A stretch of DNA of 64,000 bases from Pyrrhoderma lamaoense (GCA_002794735.1 NBAZ01000003.1:1984001-2048000); one strand, 5' to 3'. Shown: positions 12,331 through 26,513, counted from the stretch's first letter. Translations and numbers: made by a program. The notes: a model not told the origin generated them from the sequence alone.

Positions 12331-15300
12331 GCTATGGAAAACTGCATATGAGTATACCCCAGTAATCTCAATCCGGACTAATCAGCAAACATCACATCTT
12401 ATCATTGATTTCTCATTAAAATCTAGTACTAATTATCTTGAATATTCTTGTGGAATGGACAAACATGCCATTACTATTTTTCCTGCATCCTAGTCTTCTA
12501 CTTTCAAAATGAATTATTTTTTGCACTCCTCGATTTTCGGACATAAATGTGCTTAATGTCCGAAATCACGGAAATTTGCATAATTCAGGAAGTTGCAGTC
12601 CGATTCTGCGGAGAGTCATTCCCATGCAGTCAACATTGCATCATACACTGTAGTCGTACGTGGACATAAGAAATAGAAGAACAGCATGAGTATGGGGATA
12701 AATAAAAACGCTAAGGAACACCGTGAAGCAGCATAATAATTAGCACATAGTTCTGATTTGCTTTGCTACTGGATGCGATTCGCAGATGCGACAAACACAG
12801 AATGTGATTTTTTACCGGCTGCTTGAGATAGGCTAAGTATTGAAGTAGTGTGCCAATAAAAAAATGCATTGTGTTGGTGTCCAAACAGAACAATCAAAAG
12901 AAATTATAATCTTGCTCTTTGGAACGTTCCCTTGTCTGTACGTATTTATGACGATCATCGAGGCAACCATCTCCATCTTAGTGCGAAGAAGAGGATATGC
13001 GGTGTTCCTGAAACTAGTCCTATTGCGTATTTCTTACTTGCGTTTGTACGTGATACAATAGATTCGGGCAACGAAAGAAACACAGATCGGTGTCATGTGT
13101 GTCGGAATGTCATGAGCTAAACCTTTCAGATCCACTCGATCGAAAAACAAACGAACAAACAAAAAAAAAAAAAACTGGATATTGTTTGCTTACTCATAGA
13201 GCCTCCTTACTTGATTATTAAATTACTCTGAGCCTACCTGAACATGTGTTGACCAAAGGCGATTAGGAAGAGAAAATATTGAATGAATACTATTGCTTGG
13301 AGATTTAACGACATCATGTTCCTGATGCTCCTGTACTACGCTACCATGTTACGCGATCGGACGATCGTTGCCATCGTGTCGTCAACGACGCGGGGGCTGG
13401 GTGGCTTGGCCGTTGACTATTTCAGCTCTCAAGCTTTTAGCACTGTCTAATCTATGTATATATTATTACATACTGCAACTGTCGCACATATCAACGAAAG
13501 ACGTACTGATTTACATGAATGAAGACTAAAAAAAAGTATGTGTTCGGAATAATGGAAGAGAAGGCGGAAATGAGCGGGGAAGATGGTGAACTGCACTGGG
13601 TAGAAGCCCGTAAAGTGAATGTAAAGAAAGGAATGATGTTGAAGAAGCACCCTTTATACACAGCAACTCAAGAAGGCTGAGAGACCCTCACGTGAGTCTT
13701 CTTCAGTGGTTTTTTTATATCAATTCATCTATTATATCACTATATCGGAGCAAGAGTTTGATGTATCGAGCTAGCATAACAAGGTTTTTGTATTTGCATT
13801 GTTACTGAATTTTTTTTAGATTTAACAGCTTGGATTGTGCGGCGCATGCTGATCCGGATGTCTAGCAACTGAAGGGGGCCAGCATCAAATATCTTAATAT
13901 TCTAATGTCCACATTTGGCAATAAATTAGTGTTCAATTTAGAATATAAATGACGAGAAGTGCCACTACTGATTGTGCGCTCGTACGTGGATTTTGGAAAA
14001 TTACTTCTGCATTTAAATAGCTTCATCTGAGCGCCCAATTAAATTTGATTTTTTTATCACTGTTCACTCCAAAACCTTGATGAGCTCTTTGTGGTTTTGA
14101 CGCTCAGTGATTTGTCAAGTACTCCTTTCTGATTTATCATCATACTCGAACATTCAGGTACGAGAGCAGTTTCTGGCTTATCTATAATTGATATATTTGT
14201 GGGATTACTTCTAGCGCAAGTGATTGCTTTGATCCTTTGATGACTCCGAGACGCGAGAGTAAAAGGTTTGAAATGCTCATTGATTAATGTTTTCATAATC
14301 AGCGACTTTTCCTCGGGCTTTGGTCTCGGCTGTACGGACGGAGGGACGGAGCAATACGCGACGGCCCGGAGTCATGTCTTTGAAATCACGGAAGCAAATT
14401 TTTCCACAATACTTTCTACACACTGAACCGACTAGAGAAGAATGTGGGACTTTAGCTCTAAAGCCAAAGCTAAAAGCCCGCCAGGCACCATGGAAGGCCA
14501 TAAAGGAATGTACTATATCTAAAAGGGTAAAGCTTCTAGCGCGAGTATGTTTGGCTTGGACAAGACATTTACTAAGAGTAATCCGGTCTTATAAATTCGG
14601 ATTGGAAAGCAGAAAGGAAATCTCAGAAAAAAATCTGAGTGATTGGCGAAGTTTGGTAAACGGACGCGGCAGGGATAGCCGACCTCAAAAAGTCATGTCT
14701 GCGTACAGAAATTTGGCGTGATTTTGTGTTGTACGAAGTTGATATAGATATAAAGTTAGTTTCTCATCAGATAGAAAAGAAACTGGTCGATCGATTCTGG
14801 CTTGTTTTCGCACATAAGGCAGAACAACAATTCTACACTAAGTTTACCCCATACACAAATCACTAGTAGATGGAAGAAGGAGGGGGTGTACGTACGTGAG
14901 AATTATGAGATAGAAGTGGATAGAAGTGGACAAAGGGCAAGTGGGCTCAGAGATCATGAATGATATGGAGATGGTCTGTTACAATAACTCTCCAGAAGTC
15001 CGAGGTCGGTTGGGAATTCCCGAGCGCCCTGGGCGGATCCGAAACCGCGAAAGATTGGCCATGGATTCAGGCTGATACATCTACATGTGTATATGCAAGG
15101 TCTCTCGAACAAACAACATGAACACATGAAAATTGATTGTCTTGACGGATTTCAGCTTCAAATTTGAATTAGAAGATAAGTGGCTGAGTGAAGACTGGAG
15201 CTAGAGCGCATGGACAGTGATTTTATCGTGTGGCCTATGTCGATAAGTACGGGGGGGTGGGGAGTAAAGTACTGCGCATGGTGTGTCAACTTGGTTAGTA

Positions 15301-16408
15301 CGTGTGAGAACCGGTCCGGCATGATATTCGGAATAGTCTGCAACTTCCTCATGAAATCATGCAACGAAAGGGTGGCGTGTACACTAGGATACAGCTATTA
15401 TGAATCTAGGAGCTGAGTTGTATCTAGACAAATCGCTCATGCCTATTGCGTAGTCTCTGGGAAGGTGTGGATATAAGGACTCAGGAAAGGGAAAGGGAAT
15501 AATGTGAGAAGAAAGAAAAGACAGCAACAAGATAAATATGGGAAAAATTGGCAAACTGCAGAACTGAATTGATTATTTGCCACGCGACGAACGCGACGAA
15601 GTTAGTGAGATGGGATATAGATACAGTTACAGTCTCGCCGTGTCGCCCGTGATGATGATGAAAGAACAGATGCATGACTACTAAAACTCTGAGAGCCGAA
15701 AGATGAGTATGTGTTTCTCCTTCTCAAGGAGCCAAAGAATTATGATTTCGTCCATATTCATATCAGATGAAAACTTTTTGAGCAGGCATTTGGGAAGATT
15801 TCGTCCTGATCTGTTGATGGGAGAGAATAAGAAGCTTGTAGGTACTTGTATGTTTTTTCTTTCTTTTTTTCATGAGACTGCGCAAGATGAAGAGGCATAC
15901 TCCGAGGTTGGGTGCGGAGCGGGAAGGATTGACTCACGATCGAGGCTTCGTACGTTCGTGGACGAGAGACTTCGTGGCTTCTAATACGACCGAATGAAAG
16001 GCAGAGCTGAGGAGCCCCTGAGGAATTACAATAATAATTATTAAATAGGGTGGGGAGAGAGGAAGAGTGGGAGAGGGAGAGAGAAATATATCGTCGGTGC
16101 TCGGGTTGCCAGGCTGAGAACGGGTGGCGTGTGAGCGAAAGACCTAGTTTGGGCGAGTGGACCAACAGAAAAGCAAATATGGGAATTGCCCAAAGAATAC
16201 TATTGGAAACCGACAGAGAGGGTCGGTTGTTGTGCTGCCGTGTGCTCGGAAACCTTAAATACCACTCAGGGCAATTCACTCTCGACATGATTTTATTTCT
16301 TATTTTGGAATTCAATTTCTTTCAATCTGGGTCTAAATACCGTCGGTCGTCTATCCTGCTTGCCTTCTACCGCGTGCCCTCTTTCCAGTGTACCCACCTC
16401 CTCCGCTC
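12331..16408. other. 4-kb gene-poor stretch
   Basis: No conserved protein is visible on either strand. The longest ORFs (14320-14721 plus, 15758-16315 minus) have unbiased composition and no recognisable domain. A purine-rich patch lies at 16045-16100. The right-hand end is the promoter and leader of the transcription factor at 16409. Confidence 0.5.
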
Positions 16409-19400
16409 ATGGTGGGCGACGTCTCGAACCCGCCTCCGCTCTACCCTCACTTTCATCTAAGCTATACTGACGAGGCCCCCAGTCATCAGAGGAAGGCTCA
16501 GGATATCATTCACCTTCATACCTTGACCCAGACTCTGCCTCCATCGACGGTCACCGCCATGATTGTGCGTCCCTAATCTCTTAACATACTAATCACTAAT
16601 GAACCCGAGACTAATGTCTGATCTATCTCTCTTAAAATTCTATCTCTTTTCAAAAAGTCCGAGCACCGCCCCCGACCTCGACATACAGAACGTAGAGGGC
16701 ATATTGGCTAGTCACTTCTCAGTTCCCCATTCGCAAGCACACACCCATCCTCAAGCGCATCATGCTACATCGCCTGCTATGCCACCCTATGTTTCTTCGA
16801 TGGCGTATCAAGACACAGGCATGCACTATCAATCATATTCTGCGCGTATGTATGAACCTGACAGGCGATATCTCCCTCGAACATCTCATAACGGCGAATA
16901 TGAAGACGACTCTCTGCATTCACCGATTTCCTCAGGTCCTCAATCTATGTATCTTCCCACCCCAGGACGGTCTGGTAATATGCTCCCTCAACAACATACT
17001 GCACACCACAAGCCTCTTGATATCCCCCGCCCTCTAACAATACCGTCTCTACTACCACATAGTTCTACTTCTTTAAGCGGCCATAATCATATCAACAATA
17101 ATGATAATAACAATAACGGGAGAATGTTACACCGTATTGATACTGAAACGACTCGTGCGGCCGAAACACTATCTGGTCTACAACAGGACATGAATATTCT
17201 ATCCCCCCTTTCAGGCGTTTCTATTGGGGATAACGGACCACTGAGCGCTGGAGGTATGAGAGTCTCTACTCAACAAACGGAGTCTCCCATAGCCGGCCAG
17301 CAGCCACGGCGCGAGCCGTCTCTCGTCGTTATCGCCTGTCGCCAATGGTACGTACACAAGCAGAAAATCCAGATTTTTCCTTCGTGATGAAATTTTACAT
17401 TCTTGTGACGACGCGATGAAGCCTATAGATCCTTCGACAAATGGATCTCTTATTATTTTCCCTTCCCGTTTCATTGCGTTGTAGTTTCGCTACTTTTCTT
17501 TTTATTCTCATTATTTCCTCTTAACCTTATCATTTTTCCCCGTAAGGTACTTGAGCAACACTTACAATTTTGTTAACCATATGGTTCCGATCTGGACTGT
17601 TATCGCTTAAATTAACTCGAGGTGACTAATGCTTACTTATTCTAGTCGTGCACGGAAGATTCGTTGTGACTCCACTCGACCTTCGTGTAATAACTGTACT
17701 CGAAGGCAGAATGAATGCCAGTATGATGCTGTACCGAAACGCCGTGGTCCAGACAAGCGGCCGGGAACGAGGCAACGCTCATGCAAAAAGCGCCCTTCGG
17801 ATGGAACTACGCCTGCGAAGAAGAAACCTAAGAAAGGAAGTGTATCTGTTACGATTCCTAGCTCAGATTCTGGTCTCATATCGAGTGCGGGGTCTGGGCT
17901 GTTATCCCCTGTATCAGCTTTGTCTCCTACTTCGGTTGAATCGATGCATATGTCTCATAGTGGAGTCAAATCAGAAGGCGCGGATGAGCTTGATGTTCAT
18001 GAAATGAATAGTCGAAGTCGAAATGGGATCAATAGCCCAGAAGACGGACTCGGGCTTGGAGAGCTCAATAGGCGGTTATCCCCTCCTGGTGCGCCAGTTA
18101 CAAGTGATATTCGTACCACTGGTATGATTGTCTCGACGAATAATCGTTATAATTTTGGTAATACTGACGGACTAGAAGGTAGTCCCACTTCAGGAACATC
18201 GACAGTCAGTGGAACAAGAGGGAATATGAGCCTCCGGCTTGATATGAACTTTGTCGATCGTGCCCCTGCGCCTCCTTCGTCGTCATCTACTTTTGGTCCC
18301 GGTCCCGGTCCAAATTCAGGTTCTGGTCAGCTTAGTAGTTCACATTCTTCTTATCCCCCTCCTCTTTCCCCCTCCCCTTCTTCACATTCTCGTACGCATT
18401 CACACTCAACGCAATCGTCCTCATCCGTACAGTCCTCTTCACTCCATCTTCTTTCCCCAACGAACGGTTCTCCAACAACAACATTACCGAATATGAATAT
18501 GAGCTTAGGCATGAACATGGGTATGGGTATGGGTCATCCTATGCACCATACCTATAATACTAACATCAGGTCTCCTGACTTGAGGTTTACCAAGGCGAGT
18601 GTTCATGCGTGTGGTTTCTTCTAAAACATCCCTCCCACTCTTGCACCCTTCACGCTTCATATTCCTGGATGTTGAATTTCGAACGAGTGCAAGTTTCTGA
18701 CTCTAGGCGCTTTCCCCTTGTACTATTATCTGGACATATGCTCCCCTGTTTTTTTTTTTGAATCCTTTAGTCCTGTCTTTATCTGCATCAATCAAATTCC
18801 AAAGACGACTCTTCTGTAAACCCGCCACCGTCTGCAAGCCTATCCGACTCGGAAATCAGTGGCCGGGCGTTTTCTCGAGAAGCAGACACAAACACTTACG
18901 TTAATAACCAACATACGACAACACATACCAATCATACCCAACATACCCAACAGTATAATCAGAACATTACTCATAATCAATATATTGAGACTCGAACTTG
19001 GCTGCAGAATCATCACAATAGGACCGTCAGAAGTTTTGGGGATGATGATGATGATGGTTGTAATGGAATGACAACCAAATCTTGGTGGGATGCGCTTTTG
19101 GAAAGCTACTCACCTTTACGCGAGGAATCGTAAGCACCGTTACTATTTAGATTTGCTCACAGAAATTAATATCGATAAATCAGGGAAAACCTTGTCTTCA
19201 GTGATCTAATGTCATTGTAGGTCTAGTATCTTTAAACAATAATTTCAATTTCTTAAGAGGATACGTATAGATTCGACGATACAATTCATTGGCTGTCGTT
19301 TCTTAATAAGCAATACTTCTTTCAGCGTCTGCAAGATGCTTCCGAGAGGGAAAGAATGCAGCCATCACTAGTTTTCTCTTCTCTGGCCCTTGCGACATTG

Positions 19401-21439
19401 TTGCAATCAAGCGATCTCGGTAAGGGGGCTTCAGGACGTGAGCGAGCTCTTTGGTTAAGAGAAAGAGCTCAGGCGTATCTTGAAGCGGAAATGAATAAGT
19501 CGCTTGCTGATCCATCTTTGGCACAAGCCGCAATGGTGTGTCTCTTTGGATGTTGTGCCTACAATCTATTTCAATGTGTAAATAATCTATTTTTAGCTTA
19601 TTGCGATTTTTGAAGCTTCCGCACATCCTTCTCATAGTTCGGAAAGGGCTTGCGATTCTCTTATACTTTTGGACCATATTATACGTTCTCTCGCACTTAC
19701 TGTTATCGATGCTGCTGACCCGGATGCTTGTGCTTTTGCACCTAACTCTGTGCCTTCCGTTCCACGCCCACAAGAACATGATATCACTCTTCAAGATCGG
19801 TGTTGTTGTGCAAGTCCTGATTCCAGTGCTACGTATGCTTCTGGGTCCCCTCCTGCTACTTCCACAAATGTTTCGAATAATACCTCGGATAATGGCCCTG
19901 ATTTGAGCCACAATTACTGCGCGCCGCTTGTACATTACCCACAACTGGACATGAGACAGGGTGGGAGAGTGTCACCGAATTGGAGCCCAAACCTCAGTTG
20001 GAATCCAAAATGGAGTATAGAAGAGGTAGAAAAAGAGGAAACGAGACGTTTGTGTTGGGCCGCCCTTAGTCTGGCAGCTGAGCATACGGCACACTGTGCG
20101 GCATTCCACACTGAGCCTTTGGATTTGTTTTTGAGTCGTCCTGAGAACGTACGTTCTCTTATTTTATCCTCTCAAGATACAAGCTTAATTTTACATGTTC
20201 TTTTTCCCAATGTTTTTAGTACGCCTTACTCTTCCCTGGGGAGAGAAATGCTAGGTTAGATGGGAGTCAGGGAACAGATCAGCATGCCCCTCCTAAACAA
20301 TCAGTCTGGGCCTTGTACTGTCGCAGTATGCTTCTGTGGAATAGCTGCCTCCAACTACATAGATCTGCGAGTAATTCGGACAGGGCAGAGTTTGCCTTGA
20401 ACGCGTGGATGGAGGCCGAGGATATTGCACTTGCACTTGATGCCCATAAATGTGGAATGGAGTCTCATTTGATGTATATGACGCGCGAGCATGTGTTTAA
20501 GTAAGTTATTTTTCCGTATTTGTAACTTACTAAAGGAAAACCAAGGGCTGCGTACTAATTAAATCAAATGTAGCACACAAATTTCCGTCTCCTTTGAATT
20601 TCGAAGGTTCATTACTTTTATAGTTTCACTTCTGTTATGGTCGCTGATACCATCTTTGCAGACTCCAGAATGTGGATACAGGATCAATTCCGAAATTTAA
20701 TCGTCGCCAAGCAGAAGAATGGAGTAAGTATCAATTTTTTTCTAGAGTATAGGGGCCTGTAGTTCCCTATTTTTTTTTTTGAAGTGTGTGTGAACAATGC
20801 AAATTTCCTTCACTTGTAATATTATATTATGTTTATCCCCGGGTATGTCCTTACAGGGCCGAAGTGGACACTTTCATTACGTTCTTCTACTTGCTTAAGA
20901 AGAGTGATGTACTGATCGCTCTTTGGCATGTCGTTCCTGTTTTCTAGTCTCTTACCAAATGCAGACTGCAAATCGTTTTGAGTTTGACTTACACGACAAA
21001 CACGATTCATTGATTCGAGTGCTAGCGCGGCGGCCGTTTTATGTTTGGTGGTTTCTGAGCCAGTTTGCTATGTAAGTGATAGTTACACCCTCAATCAGGT
21101 TGTCGAAGGTCTCTCCCAAAGAATCTCTACTGATTAATTCCGTTTGAGTAGAAGTATGTCCATGTGGGTTTACGATAACACGCTTATCCAAGCTCTCGAT
21201 CTGTGTAAGGCCTTCCTCAAACCTCTCAATGTTCTCAGTAGTCTCTGGCCTTGTGAAGGTGAGCCATAGCTACATGGTTACGGAAACATGCTCTTTTGAT
21301 TTACCGTACAATTATGACAGTCCAACGCAATCAATACCTATCCTTGTGGCGAGAACTCTCCGAACACTGCAACAGGGCAGGAATGTCAGCACCCATGTTT
21401 CCGGACTTTTCGCTCCCTTCACCATCCAACTCTTTCTGA
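16409..21439 (+). CDS. Zn2Cys6 fungal transcription factor
   Basis: A nuclear DNA-binding regulator. The start chosen is ATG 16409 (MVGDVSNPPP). The N-terminal 300 residues are low complexity, with His, Ser and Asn runs (NNNDNNNNGR). The binuclear cluster reads ACRQCRARKIRC, then DSTRPSCNNCTRRQNEC: spacing C-x2-C-x6-C-x6-C-x2-C-x6-C, followed by the basic linker PKRRGPDKRPGTRQR. A 298-nt intron splits the second Cys codon. After a Ser/Pro-rich middle comes the fungal-specific transcription factor domain: TIHWLSFLNKQYFFQRLQ, MQPSLVFSSLALATLLQSS, QAAMLIAIFEASAH, EETRRLCWAALSLAA, PENYALLFPGE, VWALYCRSMLLWN, EHVFN, FNRRQAEEW, RRPFYVWWFLSQFAM, DLCKAFLKPLNVLSSLWPC, ending SLPSPSNSF at stop 21437-21439. 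Its target genes cannot be inferred; neighbours are unrelated. Confidence 0.85.
17348..17645 (+). other. Unusually long 298-nt intron inside the zinc cluster
   Basis: The donor gtacgt at 17348 follows the bases TG, and the acceptor tctag ends at 17645 before TCG; the join makes the Cys codon TGT of ACRQC. Most introns in the window are 45-80 nt. Confidence 0.75.
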
Positions 21440-21733
21440 AAAGCCTTATCGATATCGAACAGCCTGTCTTTTATATTTTATACGATCTTTTCTGTGTTTT
21501 TTTGTTATTCGTTCTTCCAACAAACTAATTCTATGCGCTGTCTACTTTTCTTTACTCCTCTTTCTCTGCTTTAACACTCTAAATGACCGGAAAACCCCAA
21601 TACCCATGTAGCACTAGGTCAATTTTGTTTGTTTTTTCTCGATCTGCTCCTTTAATGTTGTATTACTTTGCTGTCTCTTCAAACTTACGCTCTTTGACGT
21701 CTTATTACTTTAGCTTCAGAAACTCTGCGCTAT

Positions 21734-21777
<44 letters not shown>

Positions 21778-24386
21778 TTGTTTTCTCTGTTAAATCTCAC
21801 TCCTTTATCTGGTTTCACTGGTTAATACATAGGATAATGTTCTTACATATCTCTGATATACTTTCTAACTGGGTCTTCGATGTCTGATCATCTCATGTTT
21901 GTTCGTGTTTAGTTTCAATGGGGACAATAGTGAATCTAAATGTACACGCAACCCATGTTTTCACCCCAATTGTCCAGATTTTTCCTGGATATTGAGAGAA
22001 AACTTCCCAATATAGAAGGGTGATGGTCTAATAAAAGTTTGTACGTCATAGGTGCATTCAATTAACTTGGGGGTGTAGAGATATTTGACTATGATTCACG
22101 ATATGGAACATTAATATATAAATACACATATAAATTTATGCTTGTAGTGAGGGTATAAGTAGGATCTGATCGGCCTGGAACAAAGTCTAAAATAAGATAG
22201 ATTTGCTCGGATAGGTATCCCTGTGCTATTGAATGCAATGATGAATCAGATTTCTATGTTTGGTCTTTTGGGTTGGTAAACGCAAGTCTTGTGGATTCAT
22301 CTCAATCTCTCGGCGGCTTTCAATTAAGGAGATGACCAACGCACAACCCAGTATGCAATAGAACTCGCATGTGATAGAGAGTACGAATCCAGTAAGTGCG
22401 ATGTATACAGGTCTTACTCCAAGAAAACAAGAACAAATTCAGTATAATTCTATACCCAAAATCGCGGCATTCCACAGGGTTTATTTTTGAAATGAAGAAT
22501 AAAAAAAAGGAGGGGCATCTGAGATCAAGGGATTATGGTTTGTTTGTTAGTTACCAGCAGCTTGCGGGTGTATAATTTAGCCTTTGGCCGAGAGAAGATT
22601 TTAAGAGTAACCCTAAATTCAGCCAGTCATATGATGGAAGTCAAAAAGAAATGAATGGGAAGCGCGTAATTCCAGAGAAGGAAGTTTCAAAATAACTTGC
22701 AACAAAGAATTTCGAATTCTTTTTTTCAAGGTTCGAACTAGGTTTAGAGCTCGCCGGAATATACAAACGAGGAAGTGAGGCTGATCCGATTTAATACGCA
22801 CTTGAGACGTACGTGGGTTCAACCCTCTCTTCTTTGTCCGAAGCTCTAATGGCGCCCAAGCCGCACTTTCGCCGATGCCGTGGGTTTGAAACACTATAGC
22901 CTAAATGCAAGAGACTATCATTTATTTTAACGCCTGTAATTGATTGCAATGGGGAGCAAAATGGGTACATACAGATACATACAGGGATACACAACAAGAG
23001 GTGTATGGTTTCAGAACCATCTCCAGATTGGAGCGCGTAATCATCGGGCCTTCGCGCACATAAGACCGGGGAAGATTCACATGAAGATCCGTAAGGCGTG
23101 GGTAGACGATAATAGCTATTCTCTCGCGCAAGGTCCTATAATTGTAAGGGTACAAGCTGAATAACAGTTGATCGTGGGTCCTAGAAGCATCCCACTGGCA
23201 GCAAGCAGTACACCAACGTACAGCTATTAAGACACATCTAGACGGTGCTTTTAGAAGCCCCAAAGAACCCAGATGACTGCCGCGGGTCCGAAGCCGTCAT
23301 CGAAGCTCCTGCAAGTGGCGATTGAATCATGCTTCGCGATACTGAACTCCATCTTTCACCCATATTGAAGACTTTACTCCCAGGATCGGACTTCTCATCA
23401 ATTGCATGCATGTCTGTTTGTCTTCCTGGCAGAGAAACTTAATAGTCAGATGCTTTTTCTATACAGGTATTCGGAGCTTGCTGAGATTCCTATTTCATAA
23501 TAATGAAGTAAAATATGCATTCTTTCACGCTGGCGTGGAAGCAACGTATAGACGGACAAGTTGCCAGGAAACTTTGAATAAAACGTCTTTCATTGAACAA
23601 CACGCCTAACACCCTCCGGTAGTAAGATAGTGAACGAACTTCCTTTGAGCGGCATTGATAGGATCAGTAAGTGCCAAAATAGTAAGATTTACAGAAAGAG
23701 GGATAGTGTCCTTGAGAAATCCGTTATGAGTTATTTCGAGATCAGTACCCTTGAACAGCTGAGGCACAGCGTGTACCTGGCTAGACTTACAATTGAAATA
23801 CGTTACTTTGAACACCATGATACTCCAGGCTCAGCTTTATCGCTTCTAATATAGAAGTAAAAGGGCCTTTAAAGGCCTTTGTCGCATGATACTTGTACCT
23901 CAGAACTCATTATACCATCAGATTCCCTGAATGAATGGACTCTAGACTGGGGTTATTCATTTGTGGATGGATTTGCTTATTGTATTTCCAAGGTGGACTA
24001 TCTCTGGGATAAACTCTTCGTTAAAAAAGTGTGGCCTATCCAGAAAACAAGATAATATGTGTAATGATCTAAAGAGATTTCGTTCCGATGTAGAATAGAT
24101 CACTCTTCAATTAAGTCAGATAGCAGACGTAAGGTCCTCTTCACCGAAGAGGGGTGGCCGGAAGTGCACTAAGTGATTTGATGAAAAGCAGTGAGTTAAC
24201 AAGAAGAAAGAACCCTCAAAAGAAGACGTGAAAGTTTGGCTGTGGATATACATGGTCAAGTAAGGATAGTAGCAGAACATCACGAGAAACGAAGAGATTG
24301 TCTTAGCAGTGGTAAGTTCTCGGATAAGCATGTTTCTTGAAAATTTGATCGATATGGAGATCCGCACGATTATTTGCCCTCAACGG
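21440..24386. other. 3-kb gene-poor stretch
   Basis: It contains the (CT) microsatellite near its left end and otherwise only short ORFs on both strands with no family resemblance. I found no tRNA fold, no terminal repeats and no transposase remnant. Confidence 0.5.
21739..21774 (+). repeat. (CT)18 microsatellite
   Basis: An uninterrupted CT dinucleotide run of about 18 units, in pyrimidine-rich sequence just downstream of the transcription factor gene. Confidence 0.97.
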
Positions 24387-25241
24387 TTAGCGCTCATAAG
24401 GCTCTCTCCTTATATTGTCCTCCCGTCGTCCCCTATCACGATACCTATCGCGTTCATAATCATAGTCTTTGTTACTGCGTGCGTCTCTTCGAGGACTCGT
24501 TGAGCGTTGCCGCCCACGAGGAGGTGGTGAGGCAGAACGCCTGCCGTAGTGCCGGTCTAACTCATCGCGTTTATCCCGACGAGGAGGTGATCTAGAACGA
24601 GAACGGCGTTCCTCATAACGAGTATCACGAGCACGTTCGTATTCACGATCATCATCTCGAAGCCTCTCAAGACGTCTGTGTTCCTTTCGTTCCTTCTTCT
24701 CTGCCTTCCTAGCCCTTTTCTCCAGTTTACGCATACGCTTTTCCAGCTTCTTGGCGCTTTCATCCTCCTTATTCATACCTGAGGATGATTCACCACCTGG
24801 AGCCTCTCCAGTATCATCCGATAGCTTTGACTCATCTAGTGTTGCGTCAGCCTTCTTCGCAGGTGCGAATCCTCTGAGAAGAAGAGAGAACATGAGTTTG
24901 GGTGTATGTGATTTACGGGATGAACGCGAACGTACAAGAACTGTGCCATAGCTTCTTCCTCCACCTTCTTTATCCTTCGAAGTTCCTCTCGTTTCTCATC
25001 ATCTCCCTGCTTTAGATCTCTATTATACCAGTGAACATCTTTATTCTTCTGCCAGCGCCCTGTAGGTGCGTTGATACTATGTCCTAGATAATGCTTGTAA
25101 ACTTGTGTTAAACCAAGTTTGTTCCAGAGACCAAGAGAAAAACGTTCTTTCACTTACCTCTCTGTCCTTGTCTGCAGAGACATCTGACCACTTGAACTCG
25201 GCTTGTCCTCCCCGTGTACCACCTCTTATTGGTTCAAACAT
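24387..25241 (-). CDS. MMTAG2: MMTAG2-like nuclear protein with RS-type tail
   Basis: This is a homologue of animal multiple-myeloma tumour-associated protein 2 (kinase phosphorylation domain family); molecular role unclear, probably nuclear and RNA-related. Start ATG 25241. The family signature is at the N-terminus: FEPIRGGTRGGQAEFKWSDV, SADKDRE, then after an intron HYLGHSINAPTGRWQKNKD and VHWYNRD. A coiled segment EELRRIKKVEEEAMAQFL joins across a second intron to GFAPAKKADATLDESK, matching the LGF/LGY position of the family. The C-terminus is a Lys/Arg/Glu helix and then an Arg-Ser/Arg-Asp tail (RSRSRSPPRRDKRDE, RSTSPRRDAR) ending RREPYER at 24387. Human MMTAG2 also has a charged, Ser-rich tail. 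Frames are intact with three exons. Confidence 0.85.
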
Positions 25242-26513
25242 AGTTTAGTTCTAGAAGATGAGTTTCTCTGAGTGAAAGTACCGATACCAATCGTCAAGTT
25301 AACATGCGTCACGTGTCAAGTACACACCACTTGTACTGAAATTATCTTAGTCACAAAGTTTAAGTTAGTGCTGCTGAGCTATATTCGAACTGTGTCGGTA
25401 CCACTGGACTACTAATCTACGAGATTATTAAATTAAATTAAGGAAACTGAATTCATTAAACCTAAGAGCATATCTAATTTTTAAGTTTGTATGAGTTATA
25501 TATTTTTATTAAGCGTCTAATATATCAAGAATTGATCTTTTGTTCATAGAAGGCATGCGATGAATCGTTACCAAGTCCGAAATTATTTCTTGTATATAAG
25601 AACAATACAAATATGAGAGCGGCTACTAGGCTCATATCCAACATGCTACCGTGGATGTTGCGTAGTCCGTCGTCATTGCAGCCGGATAATTACAAGTTCC
25701 CCTATCAATCCACCAAACTTGAGATAGACGATCTATCCAACTAGATTCTAAGCGTAAGCGGAAGGAAGTTTGCGCTCGGTTTCATGTAGTTATCTCAGCT
25801 TGGGTACTGAAACGGTATGGAAGCATGATGTATATGAATGTATACAAGAAAGTCTCACAAAAAAGAGAATGGTCTAACAATATTAGCACGAAAATCCGAT
25901 CTGATCTTTTGAGGTTCATCAAGGACAAGGACAATAAAAACAAATTTTGGAGTTACAAACCGGAATGTGTCATTGCTACTCTTTTGAAAGTCGGAAGGTT
26001 GTTGTCAATGATGTGAGGATCGAGAATGTACGTACGTGATCATGAAAGTAGACTAAGATTATGGACGTGTTCCAAGGATGCTTGCAAATGGCCGAGTAGG
26101 ACGGGGTACACTACCGTTTTAACTTCAGGCCTTGAGAGATAGGTATAATAGTGATAGGCAGTCATTGTTCGTGTACAACCTTGGTAGACAGACAGTATTT
26201 GAGTGCGCAAAAGTCGTAAGATATAATTCCGTCTGTCATGATACATGTATGCATGTTCCTTGATCAGGTTGATGTGGCTTTCGTTAGTTAAATTATGACA
26301 AAGGTCTGTAGGTTTCAGTTACGTAACCAAGTATAACTACGTTTAGCAGTTAACATCTGTATTCGTGGGAACAAGACACCGTATCATTGAACAAGATCAG
26401 TCCTTGAGGCTAGTGGCCTTAAATTCCGGATGTCCATATCGTACCATCTATTTCTCCCCCTTCGATACATTTTCCGAGCTACGCTTCGGTAGAACAAGAG
26501 ATTTTTTTTAGAA
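25242..26513. other. 1.3-kb divergent intergenic region
   Basis: It separates the starts of the MMTAG2-like gene (minus) and ERG19 (plus) and so contains both promoters. Only very short ORFs are seen. Confidence 0.5.

Noticed and set aside
14320..14721. 133-codon plus-strand ORF in the gene-poor block
   Set aside because: Basic, no recognisable domain, and equally open on the opposite strand.
15758..16315. 185-codon minus-strand ORF
   Set aside because: Its openness follows from the purine-rich leader of the transcription factor gene; the protein looks random.
22795..22860. tRNA-like T-arm (gggttcaaccc)
   Set aside because: The stem does not pair correctly and no D-arm or anticodon arm can be built around it.
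25370..25420. Minus-strand string resembling a tRNA T-loop and D-arm
   Set aside because: The parts are in the wrong order and spacing and no cloverleaf forms.
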